Below, one piece after another: positions 34,457 through 44,476 of a DNA stretch of 64,000 nt; the stretch's first letter is position 1; each line of letters starts with the position of its first letter. The translations under genes were made by a program, and so were the position numbers. Source of the stretch: Scatosoma sp045658805 (GTDB lineage Bacteria > Bacillota > Clostridia > Christensenellales > Borkfalkiaceae); assembly GCA_045658805.1 (NCBI GenBank), contig JAZOVQ010000053.1:1-64000 (forward strand), in the 5' to 3' direction. The notes below the pieces were generated by a model, which saw only the letters and a list, made by a program, of their open reading frames with translations, had not been told where the DNA came from and searched no databases.

Positions 34457-34485
34457 ATTATAGCACGCTCGTAGACGATTGTCAA
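34457..34485 (-). promoter_or_regulatory. Promoter of the riboswitch-ATPase transcript
   Basis: Perfect TTGACA (34485-34480) and TATAAT (34462-34457), 17-nt spacer, minus strand. Confidence 0.92.
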
Positions 34486-34536
34486 TTGCTTTTTGAGAAA
34501 ATTGGTAATTTTCGCCTAATTTTTACAAAAGAGAAA

Positions 34537-35814
34537 TTACATTTCTACGATACGCTTGTTTTTACGGCTTTCTTCTGCCGCATAAACGAGCAAATGGCTG
34601 TTAATCGAATCTTCCAACAAGGTGATAGACATCGAGCTCTTTTCGCCGTTTAAATAACGTACGAGATCGTGCATAATGCCGTAATCGCCGCCGCTGTGTC
34701 CACCGTACATTGCTTTGTTGACAATTTGTTTGGAAAGGTCAATCACTTCTTCTACGTAGGAAACGCTTTCGTGACGATATTGACGGTAAACAAATTTGTT
34801 TTCTTCCAATTTACCTTCAATTTCGCCTGCCGTACCTACGATATGTACGTAACGGTCGGGACGAACGGTGCTGCAAGAAAGCGTAAACGCCGCTACGCTG
34901 CCGTCCTCAAAATCCACAATCAAATTTTGTCTATCCACTACGTCGCCGTCGCAAAGGAATGCGCATTTGCCGTAATCGTGACGGCGCAAAAAGGCTTCCT
35001 TTTCTTCTTTGGTAACTTCGTTGTAAGGTTTGTTCATGCTATCCCAAACCAAGAAAGGCATCGTATCGTTGTTGAAATACAAATCCACCGCGTTATAACG
35101 GCAGGTTTCCTTATGAGGACAATCGAAACAGAATTCGGTTGCGTCCTTGGGTTGATTTTCCTTCACGAAGAAGCAACGGTGCCCGAAGCTGGAAACGGAT
35201 TTAATTTTAGAATCCGCACGAAGCCAGCAAATAAGGTCCATATCGTGACAGCATTTTGCAAGCAAAATGGGGCTGCCGCATTCCGATTCCTTATTCCACT
35301 TCCCTCTAATATAGCTGGAAAGGTAATGAGGAACCCAAACGTGTTCGTTCATTTCCATGGAAATAATTTTGCCGAGTTTGCCTTCCGCAACCATGCTCTT
35401 TACTTGCTTGTAGAAAGGGCTGTAACGAAGCACGTGGCATACGAAAACCATACAACCGTTTTGTTTTGCCAAGCGTTCGATATCGCGCAATTCGTTTTCC
35501 TTGGAAACGATAGGCTTTTCGATAAGCATGTGATGTTTGGACGCCAAAATTTCCATTGCCGTTTGGTAATGGATTTGTTCCATCGTTGCGTTGATAACGA
35601 TATCCGCTTCAACACCCGAAGCTACAAAATCAGCGTATGCGGAAAAAAGCTGCCCGTCCGATAAAGAGTATCTTTCTTTGGCTACTTGCAATTTATAAGC
35701 GTTGGGATCAATGATCGCAACCACTTCCACTTCGTTAGGTTCATCTAAAGAATAATCCGCGTAAACTTGACCGCGGTTGCCGTAACCGACAATGGCAATT
35801 TTAATTTTTTTCAT
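34537..35814 (-). CDS. Gfo/Idh/MocA family oxidoreductase
   Basis: NAD(P)-dependent sugar oxidoreductase family, 425 residues, cytoplasmic. The N-terminal Rossmann motif is VGYGNRGQVYA, and the family EKP motif occurs in HMLIEKPIV. A CHDMDL segment sits where the substrate-binding His/Asp usually are. A cysteine group CFDCPHKETC (about residue 230) could bind metal. Start at 35814 (MKKIKIAIVG) has AAGGA upstream; a longer reading is unsupported. Last gene of the carbohydrate locus; a role in processing the imported sugar is inferred. Confidence 0.9.
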   Translation of the reverse strand: MKKIKIAIVGYGNRGQVYADYSLDEPNEVEVVAIIDPNAYKLQVAKERYSLSDGQLFSAYADFVASGVEADIVINATMEQIHYQTAMEILASKHHMLIEKPIVSKENELRDIERLAKQNGCMVFVCHVLRYSPFYKQVKSMVAEGKLGKIISMEMNEHVWVPHYLSSYIRGKWNKESECGSPILLAKCCHDMDLICWLRADSKIKSVSSFGHRCFFVKENQPKDATEFCFDCPHKETCRYNAVDLYFNNDTMPFLVWDSMNKPYNEVTKEEKEAFLRRHDYGKCAFLCDGDVVDRQNLIVDFEDGSVAAFTLSCSTVRPDRYVHIVGTAGEIEGKLEENKFVYRQYRHESVSYVEEVIDLSKQIVNKAMYGGHSGGDYGIMHDLVRYLNGEKSSMSITLLEDSINSHLLVYAAEESRKNKRIVEM

Positions 35815-35934
35815 ATATATTCCTTCTCTCTTTAACAGGTTTGGGAAAGCCGACAAGCGGCTCTCCCTCGCCTTGTCCTTTACTGCATTTGATTATCTTT
35901 TGTAATTTTTTCAAATCCACAAAATAAGTGTTGC

Positions 35935-38900
35935 TTAGTCTTCCTTCTTTTTCTTCAAAAGCGCAACTGCTGCCATACCAAGTGCCAATGCGCCGCCCGT
36001 AAGACCGGTTACCGTACCCATACAGCCAGCTTTCGTACCGCCGTTGTTGTCGTCAGCGTTATCGTCTGCATTGTCGTCGTCAGCATTTTCGTTGTTTTCG
36101 CTATCCGTAGCTTCGTTTTCATCGTCCGAAGTGTCTTCTTCGTCGGGCATTTCGCCGCCGTTGTTTTGAGGTACTTCTTCAAGCGCGGTTTCAAACGCTT
36201 CAACTGCCGCTTCTACTTCTTCAACCGTTTCAGCTGCTTCGATAGCCGCTTTTGCCGCTGTAAACAAGTCGTTAATCAATTCAACGTTGTCTTCGCTGTA
36301 AAGATCGAAATCGATATCTCTCTTCAAATCGTTTACAGTTTCGTTTGCCGTTTCTTTAGCTGCTGCAAGTTCTTCCGCTTCAAGTTGGTCAACCGTCTTC
36401 ACTTCGTCCAAATCCGCTTTTGCCGATGCAACCAAAGCTTCTACGTCAGCTTGTGCCGTCACATTGTCAAGAGCCGCTATAAACGTTTCAATGATGCCTG
36501 CTCTAACAGCCGCTTCTTCGTCGTTGTAAACGCCGTCTGCTCTATATGCTTCTACGTCAGCAACTGCCGCCGTAATTACGTCTTCTCTCGTTACAAGTCC
36601 GTCAATAGCCGTTTTTGCCGTAGCCACTGCGTTTGCAATAGCTTCAAGGTCCGCAGCTGCTGCAACGCCAGCAACGCCAGCCGCTACAAGTTCAGCCTTT
36701 TGCGCCGCTTGTTCGTCCATGTAAACTACGTCAGCCTTGTAAGTTTCAATTTCAGCAACTGCCGCTTGCTTGTCGTTTGCAAGTTCTTCATCAGCGTATT
36801 GAGCTGCCGTCTTAAGCGCGTCGATTGCCGCTTTCGTGTTTTCGATAATTACGTCTACTTCGCTGTTGTTTGCTGCATTTGCAATTGCTTCTTGAGCCGC
36901 TGTGATAATGCTTACTCTTTCCGCTTCTTCCGCGTCACGGAACATACCTGCTTTATAATCGTTAAGTTGGGCAGCCGCATAATCTGCATAGGTTACGTAA
37001 CCGAGATCGGTCTTGTAAAGCACGATGTCTTCAGCCACTTCATACATAATATATACGGGGTTGCCGTTGATACCAATCAAGGTCGTCATTGCTCTCGTGG
37101 GGAACAACGTACCTGCAGGAATGGTAATGCTTTGAAGTTCGTCTGCCGTAAGGAATACTTGGAATGCATAATAGCCTACGCCTTCTTCACCCAAGTTGAA
37201 CAAACCATAATAGCCAACCAAGCCTTCCAAACCGTTCAACAAAATGGTTTCGCTGAACTTGTTATCGAAATAATAGTTGGGGTTTACGGCAAGCTCCGTG
37301 CCGTCGCCGTAATAATCGTCACCCTCGAAGGAGATACCGAAATAGCCGCAAACGCCGTCGTGGCCTTGTACGTATTTAACCGATTCAATCTTTACTTGTG
37401 CAGTGGATTCGATACCGTATGCAAAACCAGATTGCGTGGTTACGTAGGAAGCGCCTGCGCGGTACACTACGTCACCCGTGTGTTGCAAGTAACCATGGCT
37501 GGGGATAAGCGCGCCTTCCATAATGGTTACGGACGTAGCCTTGGAAAGACCGTTTGCAACTGCCGCTTCCAAATTGTCCTTGCCCATCGACAAGTGCAAC
37601 GTGATTATGTGGTCAGGTTCGCCTGCATCCAAATCGTATGCGTTGTCATAGAAAGCAACACAGCCAAGTTCTCTTAACGTCTTGTCACCAAATTTAACGT
37701 GATCGAAGAAGCCAAGCTTGTCAAACAATTCCGCCAAGCTGCTACCGTCGTCCGCCGTGTATGCAACATTGTCCATTCTTTCGGTCCAATCAGCATCGCC
37801 GATGGTAACGCGCAAGATCAAGTTACCCGTATTCATGTAGAAGTCTTCAATTCTTGCGATGAATGCCGAATCTTTGGTTTCATAATATTCAGCCGCCGTC
37901 AACAAATTGTCGATACGTGCTTTTGCGTCCGCTACGATTTCCTCAATCTTCGTTGCGTTTTCAGCCGTTGCAAGCTGTTCTTTTGCCGTTGCTACAATCG
38001 TTGCTCTTTCAGCCGCTTGTTCTTCACGGAAATAGCCTTCAGCCGATTTGTATGCATCCAATCCTTCCGAAGCAATAGCCACTGCTTCCGCTTTGGTTTG
38101 CAATCCGTCAATAGCTGCTTTTGCATCTGCAAGCTCTGCATTTACGTCCTCAATGGTCAATGCGTCCTTGATAGCAACCAAGCCTGCTTCCACCAATGCC
38201 GCGCGTTCAGCCACTTGTTCAACGAAATATTCTACTTCTGCTTTGTATGCTTCAAGTTCAGCTTTTGCAGCGTCTTTTGCCGCGCCAAGTGCCGCATTTT
38301 CTTCCGCTGCATATTCACCTTCCGTCTTCAAAAGGTTGATTTGCGCCGTTGCGTTTGCGAAGATAGAATCAATCAATTCCTGCGTGTCAGCTTCGTTCAT
38401 TGCCACTTTTGCTTCCGCTACGATAGCAAGTCTTTGTGCTTCTTCCGCTTCACGGAACATGCCTGCTTTGTAAAGTTCAAGTTCCAATCCCTTTTGTTCT
38501 GCATAACCAGAGAAAGAGATAAATTCGTCGCCGACTTTATAGAATACCACGTCTTCCGTCGTTACGTACACTTCTCTCGAACCCGTCGAAAGTGCGTTGT
38601 AGGAAGGGATTTGACAGCCTGCCAAAATGGTAATTTTGGTTGCCGTTAAACCTGCGGTGGTACGGACAGCAATTGCGCCCTTGTTGCCCCATACGTTAAG
38701 GAAAGCTTCGTTGGAGGAACCAATTGCTACGTCGTTAATCAATACGTGCGTATAGAAGTTGGTGTTTACAAGGAAATCCTCAACGCTTTTAACGTCGCCG
38801 CCATAATTATCAAGCGTTTCGGGATAATCGTGCGTACCAAGCTTAAAGATAGTGAAATTGTCCGCTTCGGAACCAGATACCTTTACCGAAGTGATTTCCG

Positions 38901-39954
38901 TAGCCGTTTCCACGTAAGGTTTCGCCCACGTACCATCGTTTTGTTTATAGAAGGTTACGTCTTCCTGCGTTTCATACATCATGTATACGGGGTTGCCGTT
39001 TACTTCAAACAAGCTGGTCATTGCTTGTGCAGGGAACAACGTACCTGCGGGAATGGTAATCGCTTGCGCGTCTGCTTCAGGCGTACGAATTACGAACGAG
39101 AAGTAGCCTGCGCCATCAGCACCAAGGTTGTACAAACCATAAGGTTCAACCTTACCTGCAACGCCGTCAATCAAAATGGTGTTTGCGTAACGGTTTGCCG
39201 TGTATACGCTCGATTGATAGTTGGTTTGATTGATTTCCCTTTGTTGACCGTTGCCTGCATAGTCGTCACCCTTCAAGGAGATACCAAAATATGCATTGCC
39301 ATACGTAGCGTCCCAGCTGGTTACGTAATCCATCGCTTCTACTTCCGTTTTACCTACGGACATAATACCGTACGCTACGTCCGAATTCGTCGCAACGAAA
39401 TCGCAACCTGCGCGGTATACGGTTGCCGTCGTATCGCCTTGCAAATAAGCATGGCTAGGGATAAGCGCGCCTTCTTTAACCGTCAAGCAGGTATTTGCAC
39501 TAATGCCTGCAGCCGTTGCAGCCGCCATATTTTCGCTACCCATTGCAAGGGGAATCGTAATCGTATAATCGGGCTCGCCAGAGTTTAACCAATAAATGTT
39601 ATCGTAACAAGCCGTGCACCCCCATTCCGCCAAGGTCTTTCCGCCGATTTCAATGTGGTTAAAGAAATCCAAGCCTCTAAGTGCGCCAGCCAAGTCCCCC
39701 GCACCTGCGTAAGACTGTTGACTTTCGCCCGTCCAGTCGCATTCGCCAAGCGTCAAACGGATTTCAAAGTTACCGTTGCCGTGCCAACCTGCTACACGTC
39801 CGAGCATTGCAATATTTTTCGTAGAATAGCTTACTTCTTCCGCATTTACAGTTACGGTGTTGTCAGGAGCGGAAGTTGCACACGCCGTTGCGCCTGCGCC
39901 AACGCCTACAACTGCGCACAAACCCGCTAAAAATAATTTATTAAACTTTCTCAT
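35935..39954 (-). CDS. Giant envelope protein with five repeated modules, helical repeats and a Gly-Cys C-terminal anchor signal
   Basis: Secreted protein of 1339 residues. Signal peptide about 1-25 (possible lipobox ATAC). A module I do not recognise occurs at about 46-190, 193-347, 352-478, 695-840 and 845-985. Shared landmarks are a GNxxxxxxLGExDW-like start, FFNHI-IGGKTL, EGALIPSHAYLQG and VYMMYETQEDVTFYK. Between and after these, about 480-690 and 988-1265, are Ala/Glu-rich helical repeats of ~75 residues resembling FIVAR-type bundles. An acidic Asp/Asn linker (1264-1305) leads to KAGCMG, a hydrophobic helix and KKKKED, a C-terminal sorting-type signal with a Cys rather than LPxTG. Likely an anchored stalk presenting binding modules. 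Third last gene product of the sugar locus; the gene upstream ends 45 nt away. Confidence 0.85.
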   Translation of the reverse strand: MRKFNKLFLAGLCAVVGVGAGATACATSAPDNTVTVNAEEVSYSTKNIAMLGRVAGWHGNGNFEIRLTLGECDWTGESQQSYAGAGDLAGALRGLDFFNHIEIGGKTLAEWGCTACYDNIYWLNSGEPDYTITIPLAMGSENMAAATAAGISANTCLTVKEGALIPSHAYLQGDTTATVYRAGCDFVATNSDVAYGIMSVGKTEVEAMDYVTSWDATYGNAYFGISLKGDDYAGNGQQREINQTNYQSSVYTANRYANTILIDGVAGKVEPYGLYNLGADGAGYFSFVIRTPEADAQAITIPAGTLFPAQAMTSLFEVNGNPVYMMYETQEDVTFYKQNDGTWAKPYVETATEITSVKVSGSEADNFTIFKLGTHDYPETLDNYGGDVKSVEDFLVNTNFYTHVLINDVAIGSSNEAFLNVWGNKGAIAVRTTAGLTATKITILAGCQIPSYNALSTGSREVYVTTEDVVFYKVGDEFISFSGYAEQKGLELELYKAGMFREAEEAQRLAIVAEAKVAMNEADTQELIDSIFANATAQINLLKTEGEYAAEENAALGAAKDAAKAELEAYKAEVEYFVEQVAERAALVEAGLVAIKDALTIEDVNAELADAKAAIDGLQTKAEAVAIASEGLDAYKSAEGYFREEQAAERATIVATAKEQLATAENATKIEEIVADAKARIDNLLTAAEYYETKDSAFIARIEDFYMNTGNLILRVTIGDADWTERMDNVAYTADDGSSLAELFDKLGFFDHVKFGDKTLRELGCVAFYDNAYDLDAGEPDHIITLHLSMGKDNLEAAVANGLSKATSVTIMEGALIPSHGYLQHTGDVVYRAGASYVTTQSGFAYGIESTAQVKIESVKYVQGHDGVCGYFGISFEGDDYYGDGTELAVNPNYYFDNKFSETILLNGLEGLVGYYGLFNLGEEGVGYYAFQVFLTADELQSITIPAGTLFPTRAMTTLIGINGNPVYIMYEVAEDIVLYKTDLGYVTYADYAAAQLNDYKAGMFRDAEEAERVSIITAAQEAIANAANNSEVDVIIENTKAAIDALKTAAQYADEELANDKQAAVAEIETYKADVVYMDEQAAQKAELVAAGVAGVAAAADLEAIANAVATAKTAIDGLVTREDVITAAVADVEAYRADGVYNDEEAAVRAGIIETFIAALDNVTAQADVEALVASAKADLDEVKTVDQLEAEELAAAKETANETVNDLKRDIDFDLYSEDNVELINDLFTAAKAAIEAAETVEEVEAAVEAFETALEEVPQNNGGEMPDEEDTSDDENEATDSENNENADDDNADDNADDNNGGTKAGCMGTVTGLTGGALALGMAAVALLKKKKED

Positions 39955-39999
39955 TGTTTATTTCCTAATCCTTATTTTTATTATTCAGCAACGTATTGC

Positions 40000-41763
40000 T
40001 TATTTTTTAGGCCAAACGCCTTCGCCCGTTTCCGCCAAGGAAGCGTTGACAAGCGTACCATTTGCTTGCAAGCCCGTGAATACTTCTTTCATTTGATCGG
40101 TATCACCGATAAACAATGCATAGGAATATTCAAGAGGTACAAAGTCGATCATTTTACGTTGAATACCAGGGTTGATATAGCTGTAATTGATGGTCGAATA
40201 GCTAGGAACCAACTGCGATTCGTCAAACGAGAAATAACCCGTGTGATATTTACGGTTGGTTTCTTCTTGGAAGTAGCTAGTAGATTTACGTCCGCGCGAT
40301 GCGATATATCTATCTGCATTGGGCAAACAAATACCTACACCCCACTTGTTTTCGTTTACAAACGCGCACCAGCCGCCGTTTACCATTTTACCTTTGATAC
40401 CGTAATAATATTCAGAGCCAACAACCTGCGTTTTGCTTTCTTTAATTTCGCATCTACCGTTTTGTTCGCCTACTTCTTTATCGAAGATAACCCCTTGCTT
40501 GGTTTCGCAATAGAAATAATTTAAGGGATATGCGAAATAGGTTGCGGGCGTTTCCTGCATGGATACGGATACGCCGTCTACCCCCGTGAATTGCGAGAAA
40601 TCGGTGTACAAGTTGTCTACCATCAAAGCGCCGCTTTCATCGAAGTAATAGGTTACTTCCATATAGCCGTTAGCTTGAATGTTGGTGTAGAAGAACCATT
40701 CCTGCCCTTTCATCTTTACGTAAAGCTTGTCGCTTGCGTATTCATAATCGATGATTTGAGGGGTATGACCGCCGAAGTCGCCGCACTGAATGGGGTTGTA
40801 GATAGGCTTGCCCGTTTCCGTGATACCTTGATAATACGAATCCTTATCTTCGGGATCATAATCGGGCAAGTAGCCGTTTTCGTCACTAACGTTCAAATAA
40901 TAGGAAGGTTGTACTTCACGGCCAAGGTCGTAAATGTTAACCAAGTTTACGCAATCGCTGCCTACCTGCGATACGAAATCGGGATCGACGTCACGGTCAA
41001 TACAAATGTTACCATCGCTGTCCATATATTCGTATACGTCGTCTTCCAACTTTTCAAGGTAGGTGATACAGCCGCCGTAATAAGGCGAGGTACCAACTCT
41101 CGACGAGCCGTCGCTTACGTACCATTCTTCCACCGTGTTCAAGGTACGATCGGAAATGCTTGCCGAATTGAACTTGAACGTACCCGTTTTGGTCGAGTCT
41201 ACGTTTTGGAAAGAAATGGATACAAGCGTCTTTTCATATGCGCCTTGCGCACCGATACGGAATGCGTCCAAGAAGGTCTTAAATTCCGTTTCGCCTGCCG
41301 CAATGAAGAACTTTTCCGAGTTGGTTACGCTGGGATCTTCGTTGCTTTCATAATTGATATAGCCAACCAAGTCTACGTCCGTTTCAATATCCAGCTTCAA
41401 GTAATTTTTATTTTTCAAATTACTGCTGATTTCATAGGTCACGCAACCATTTGCTTGAGGATTTTCGGGTTCATATTGCGCAAGCGTTTTTTCCGTGCCG
41501 TCGGAGAACACTTTGGTAAACTTATAATTTTCCAAGGTGTAAGGCGCGGAACTTACGCCGTCAAACAAGGGGTTTCCCAAAGGCGAAACCTCGTCTTTGG
41601 GGAGTTCCTCGTTGGTAATATTGTTGTTACCCGAATTGTTATTACCCGTCGAATTGTTATTGCCGGTGCCGTCGCCCGTCGTGTCGCCGCAAGCGGCCAT
41701 GGATACAGACAACAAGCCTGCAAGCAATAAGCAACTTACTTTTTTAAAAATTTCTTTTTTCAT
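40000..41763 (-). CDS. Large lipoprotein, possible carbohydrate-binding or -degrading role
   Basis: Lipoprotein of 587 residues that I cannot assign to a named family. Lipobox MAAC gives Cys25 in AACGDTTG, followed by an Asn/Gly/Thr-rich linker. Residues about 85-210 look like a beta-sandwich. The larger C-terminal part has NLVNIYDLGREVQPSYYL, QCGDFGGHTPQIID and QEWFFYT motifs, a pattern I associate with uncharacterised secreted proteins of polysaccharide loci; enzymatic activity is not established. Its ribosome site ACGGGGGTAT lies inside the last codons of the preceding gene, implying coupling. Confidence 0.75.
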   Translation of the reverse strand: MKKEIFKKVSCLLLAGLLSVSMAACGDTTGDGTGNNNSTGNNNSGNNNITNEELPKDEVSPLGNPLFDGVSSAPYTLENYKFTKVFSDGTEKTLAQYEPENPQANGCVTYEISSNLKNKNYLKLDIETDVDLVGYINYESNEDPSVTNSEKFFIAAGETEFKTFLDAFRIGAQGAYEKTLVSISFQNVDSTKTGTFKFNSASISDRTLNTVEEWYVSDGSSRVGTSPYYGGCITYLEKLEDDVYEYMDSDGNICIDRDVDPDFVSQVGSDCVNLVNIYDLGREVQPSYYLNVSDENGYLPDYDPEDKDSYYQGITETGKPIYNPIQCGDFGGHTPQIIDYEYASDKLYVKMKGQEWFFYTNIQANGYMEVTYYFDESGALMVDNLYTDFSQFTGVDGVSVSMQETPATYFAYPLNYFYCETKQGVIFDKEVGEQNGRCEIKESKTQVVGSEYYYGIKGKMVNGGWCAFVNENKWGVGICLPNADRYIASRGRKSTSYFQEETNRKYHTGYFSFDESQLVPSYSTINYSYINPGIQRKMIDFVPLEYSYALFIGDTDQMKEVFTGLQANGTLVNASLAETGEGVWPKK

Positions 41764-41764
41764 G

Positions 41765-44461
41765 TTATACCCCCGTTTCGATCGAAATCATACGGATTGC
41801 AATTTCCTTACCGAGGAAGCCTAAATGAACTTTACCCAAATAGGAACCGATATATTCGGTAGGAATAACGATCGTTGCAGTAGACCATTCGTAATCTGCC
41901 ATTTGACTGTCAATCGCGAAATTAAGCGCTGCATACGCTTTGTTGCCTTCGTCAGGGTTGCCCGTAGCTTTGTTGGTGAAGCCTGCGGTGAAATCAAGCG
42001 TATTTACGTCCGTCTTGTTTTGATATACGATCTTAATTTCGGTTACGCCCGTCAACAATACGTTTTGCGTCGTATGAGGAATGGAAAGATGTTCGCTCAT
42101 AAGTTGCGAAATACCGATATAAAGCGCTGCGGACAATTTTTCCTTCGTAGGATCCTTCTTGAAGATGGACGCCTTCAATACGCTATCATATTCGTACGTA
42201 TTCGTGATTTCCCAATCCCACGTCTTATAAATATCGTTATAAGATTCGTAGAAAGGCAAGCCCGTTTCGCCTGCGGTGTAATCGATGCTCTTAAGCAATA
42301 CTCTGCCCGTACCTTCGAAGGTCAAGCGGATTGCTTCTACCGAGCCGCGTTCGTTACGTTTAAGAGGTACGCTTACGCTGTTGTTGATACCCTTTTGTTC
42401 GGTATCCAATGCATATACGTAATCGGAAGTGAATTCGCCGTTAATCTTAAATGCAACCGATACAGCCGTTACGTTAGAATCGGGATACAAATAATATTGA
42501 AGCACTGCGTTGCCGTAGCCGTCGGTCGTACCCTTATACGTTCTGTCAGCCGACGTTACGGTTGCGCCGCTTTCGGATACTTTGAACAACGTACCGCTTC
42601 TATTGCTTTCAAAGCTTACGTCTACCTTGTCCGTAGAAGCCAAACCGAAACAGTATTTATCGTTGAGGTTGACGCCTACCGAATCGTAAGGCATAAATTC
42701 GGACATTTGAATGTTCTCAATCAACAATGCGTTGTCCACGCCGACGGACTTGTAAACAATTTCAATCTTGGAAAGCGTGCCTTCCATACCATATTTGCCA
42801 TACAAGTTTGCCGTGTAGGTCTTGCTTTCTTTCATGCGTTGCGCTACGGCAATGTCCGCCGTTACGGGGATACCAATGTTGTTATATATACGTACCGTTA
42901 TCTTGCCTGCATAGCCATAGTTACGCAAGGTAATTTCCAAAGTGGTCAAGTCACTCAAATCAATCACTTTTTCATCGGGAACGGTCAAGGTGAAGCCGCT
43001 GGACGGATTGCCCTGCGCTCTGCCTGCCACTTCGTTGTTTGCGTGGAAAAGCAAACCGTTGCTCGTTTGAAGCACTTGCGCGTCGCCGTTTACGCCCGTT
43101 ACGGTGTTGCGGTTTTTAGGGAATACAAGCCCTTGGGGATCTTCCGCTTGTTCCGCAGACACAGCTTCAAGCGTTTGTTCGCTGGTGTTTGCTGCGTCGG
43201 TGAGCGCTTGTTGCACTTCGCCGCTATCCTCTACCACAACTTCGTGTGCAATACCTTCAATTGCCTTAATCAAGAATACGTTGGACCAATCGTCCTCGTT
43301 TTCATTTTTATAATTTACTTGGAAACGGAAGGTTGCAAGATAAGGCGAGGTACCCCAAATGGAATAACCGTTTTTATACACTTCGTAGAAGTTGAAATCA
43401 ACGTACGTCCATTCGGCTTCTTCCGCCATTTCAATTTGGTCGTCGCGAAGCGCGATACCGCTGCCAACGCCGCTACCCGTATAGTTGGGATAACAGAAAT
43501 CCTGCGTGTACGTTGCGCCCGTTTCCGAATAGATATTGTTTTCGGCATCAAGCATTGCCGTGAAGTAAGCGTTTACTTCCGCCGCCTTACCAAGGTTTTT
43601 AAACCAAACGCGAATGGTTTGCGATTGCGTGATATCCAATGCCAAGCAAAGCTCTACGTAACCGTCACCGTATTTGGGTTGATAACCAAAGTTTACGTAC
43701 GTACACTTTTCTTCCACTGCGCCGGTGGGATATTCGGTAATAACGTCGTAGCTTTCTACCCAACCTTCCGATTCTACGATATTGCCGCTTGCGTCCGTCG
43801 ACGTCGAACCGATGTACGCTACGAGATAATCGCTAAGGCTGCTGGAAGGCAATTCCCCTTCTTCGGTGTGGTCACTCATATAAATACCAGCCGAACGCTT
43901 TATGTGCAAAGCGGTGTTGCCTGCAATAGGATTGTTGTAATCAAATGCGGAAGTATATTCGCTGTCCAAATAGGAACCGAGATACTTAAAGCCTTCTACA
44001 AGAGACGCGTCTTCTTCCACTTTATCGCCTTTGAAAACCAATTCCTCTCTAACAAGCGCGCCGTTTACGTAATAGGAAACCGTATATTGTTCAACCCATT
44101 TCGCATACAAGGTCATATCCCCTTCTACGCGGTCGTTTTTGAAATCCCAAGGTTCGGTGCAAGCCGCGTCCTTATACCAGCCGTAAACCTGCAAATTGTC
44201 GGGGTTTTCGTCCGAAATGTACACTTTAGGTCTGGATACGCGCTTACCGATGCTTACCACCTTGTCTTTGACAAGGTTGGTAGCAAAGGTCGTATTTACG
44301 TCAAATTTAATGGTTGCCGAGGTTGCGGGCGTATCAAGCGAAACTTCGCTGGACGTAGATTGCTCGTTGCCCGTCGTGTCGCCGCAAGCGGTTGCCGCAG
44401 CCGTCACACCAATCAGCATTGCCACGCTCAAAAGCGCTGTCAATAATTTTTTCTTTCTCAT
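41765..44461 (-). CDS. Large lipoprotein with InlB-like repeats and beta-sandwich domains
   Basis: Lipoprotein of 898 residues. Signal peptide with ATAC (Cys26), then the same CGDTTG start as the next gene, suggesting copied N-termini. Residues about 50-123 and 126-188 are InlB/Listeria-Bacteroides-type repeats (VYGWYKDAACTEPWDF, MTLYAKW). The remainder, about 200-898, appears to be three or more beta-sandwich segments (for example LTTLEITLRNYGYAGKITV, LLKSIDYTAG) that could bind carbohydrate. No catalytic motif seen. AGGGT precedes the ATG; it lies 15 nt after the MalG-type permease gene, so it is probably co-transcribed with the importer. Confidence 0.78.
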   Translation of the reverse strand: MRKKKLLTALLSVAMLIGVTAAATACGDTTGNEQSTSSEVSLDTPATSATIKFDVNTTFATNLVKDKVVSIGKRVSRPKVYISDENPDNLQVYGWYKDAACTEPWDFKNDRVEGDMTLYAKWVEQYTVSYYVNGALVREELVFKGDKVEEDASLVEGFKYLGSYLDSEYTSAFDYNNPIAGNTALHIKRSAGIYMSDHTEEGELPSSSLSDYLVAYIGSTSTDASGNIVESEGWVESYDVITEYPTGAVEEKCTYVNFGYQPKYGDGYVELCLALDITQSQTIRVWFKNLGKAAEVNAYFTAMLDAENNIYSETGATYTQDFCYPNYTGSGVGSGIALRDDQIEMAEEAEWTYVDFNFYEVYKNGYSIWGTSPYLATFRFQVNYKNENEDDWSNVFLIKAIEGIAHEVVVEDSGEVQQALTDAANTSEQTLEAVSAEQAEDPQGLVFPKNRNTVTGVNGDAQVLQTSNGLLFHANNEVAGRAQGNPSSGFTLTVPDEKVIDLSDLTTLEITLRNYGYAGKITVRIYNNIGIPVTADIAVAQRMKESKTYTANLYGKYGMEGTLSKIEIVYKSVGVDNALLIENIQMSEFMPYDSVGVNLNDKYCFGLASTDKVDVSFESNRSGTLFKVSESGATVTSADRTYKGTTDGYGNAVLQYYLYPDSNVTAVSVAFKINGEFTSDYVYALDTEQKGINNSVSVPLKRNERGSVEAIRLTFEGTGRVLLKSIDYTAGETGLPFYESYNDIYKTWDWEITNTYEYDSVLKASIFKKDPTKEKLSAALYIGISQLMSEHLSIPHTTQNVLLTGVTEIKIVYQNKTDVNTLDFTAGFTNKATGNPDEGNKAYAALNFAIDSQMADYEWSTATIVIPTEYIGSYLGKVHLGFLGKEIAIRMISIETGV

Positions 44462-44476
44462 TTTTCAATACCCTTT

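Noticed and set aside
41825..44446. 873-codon plus-strand frame opposite the 898-residue lipoprotein
   Set aside because: Antisense shadow produced by codon bias; no ribosome site and Arg/Phe/Val-rich translation without motifs.
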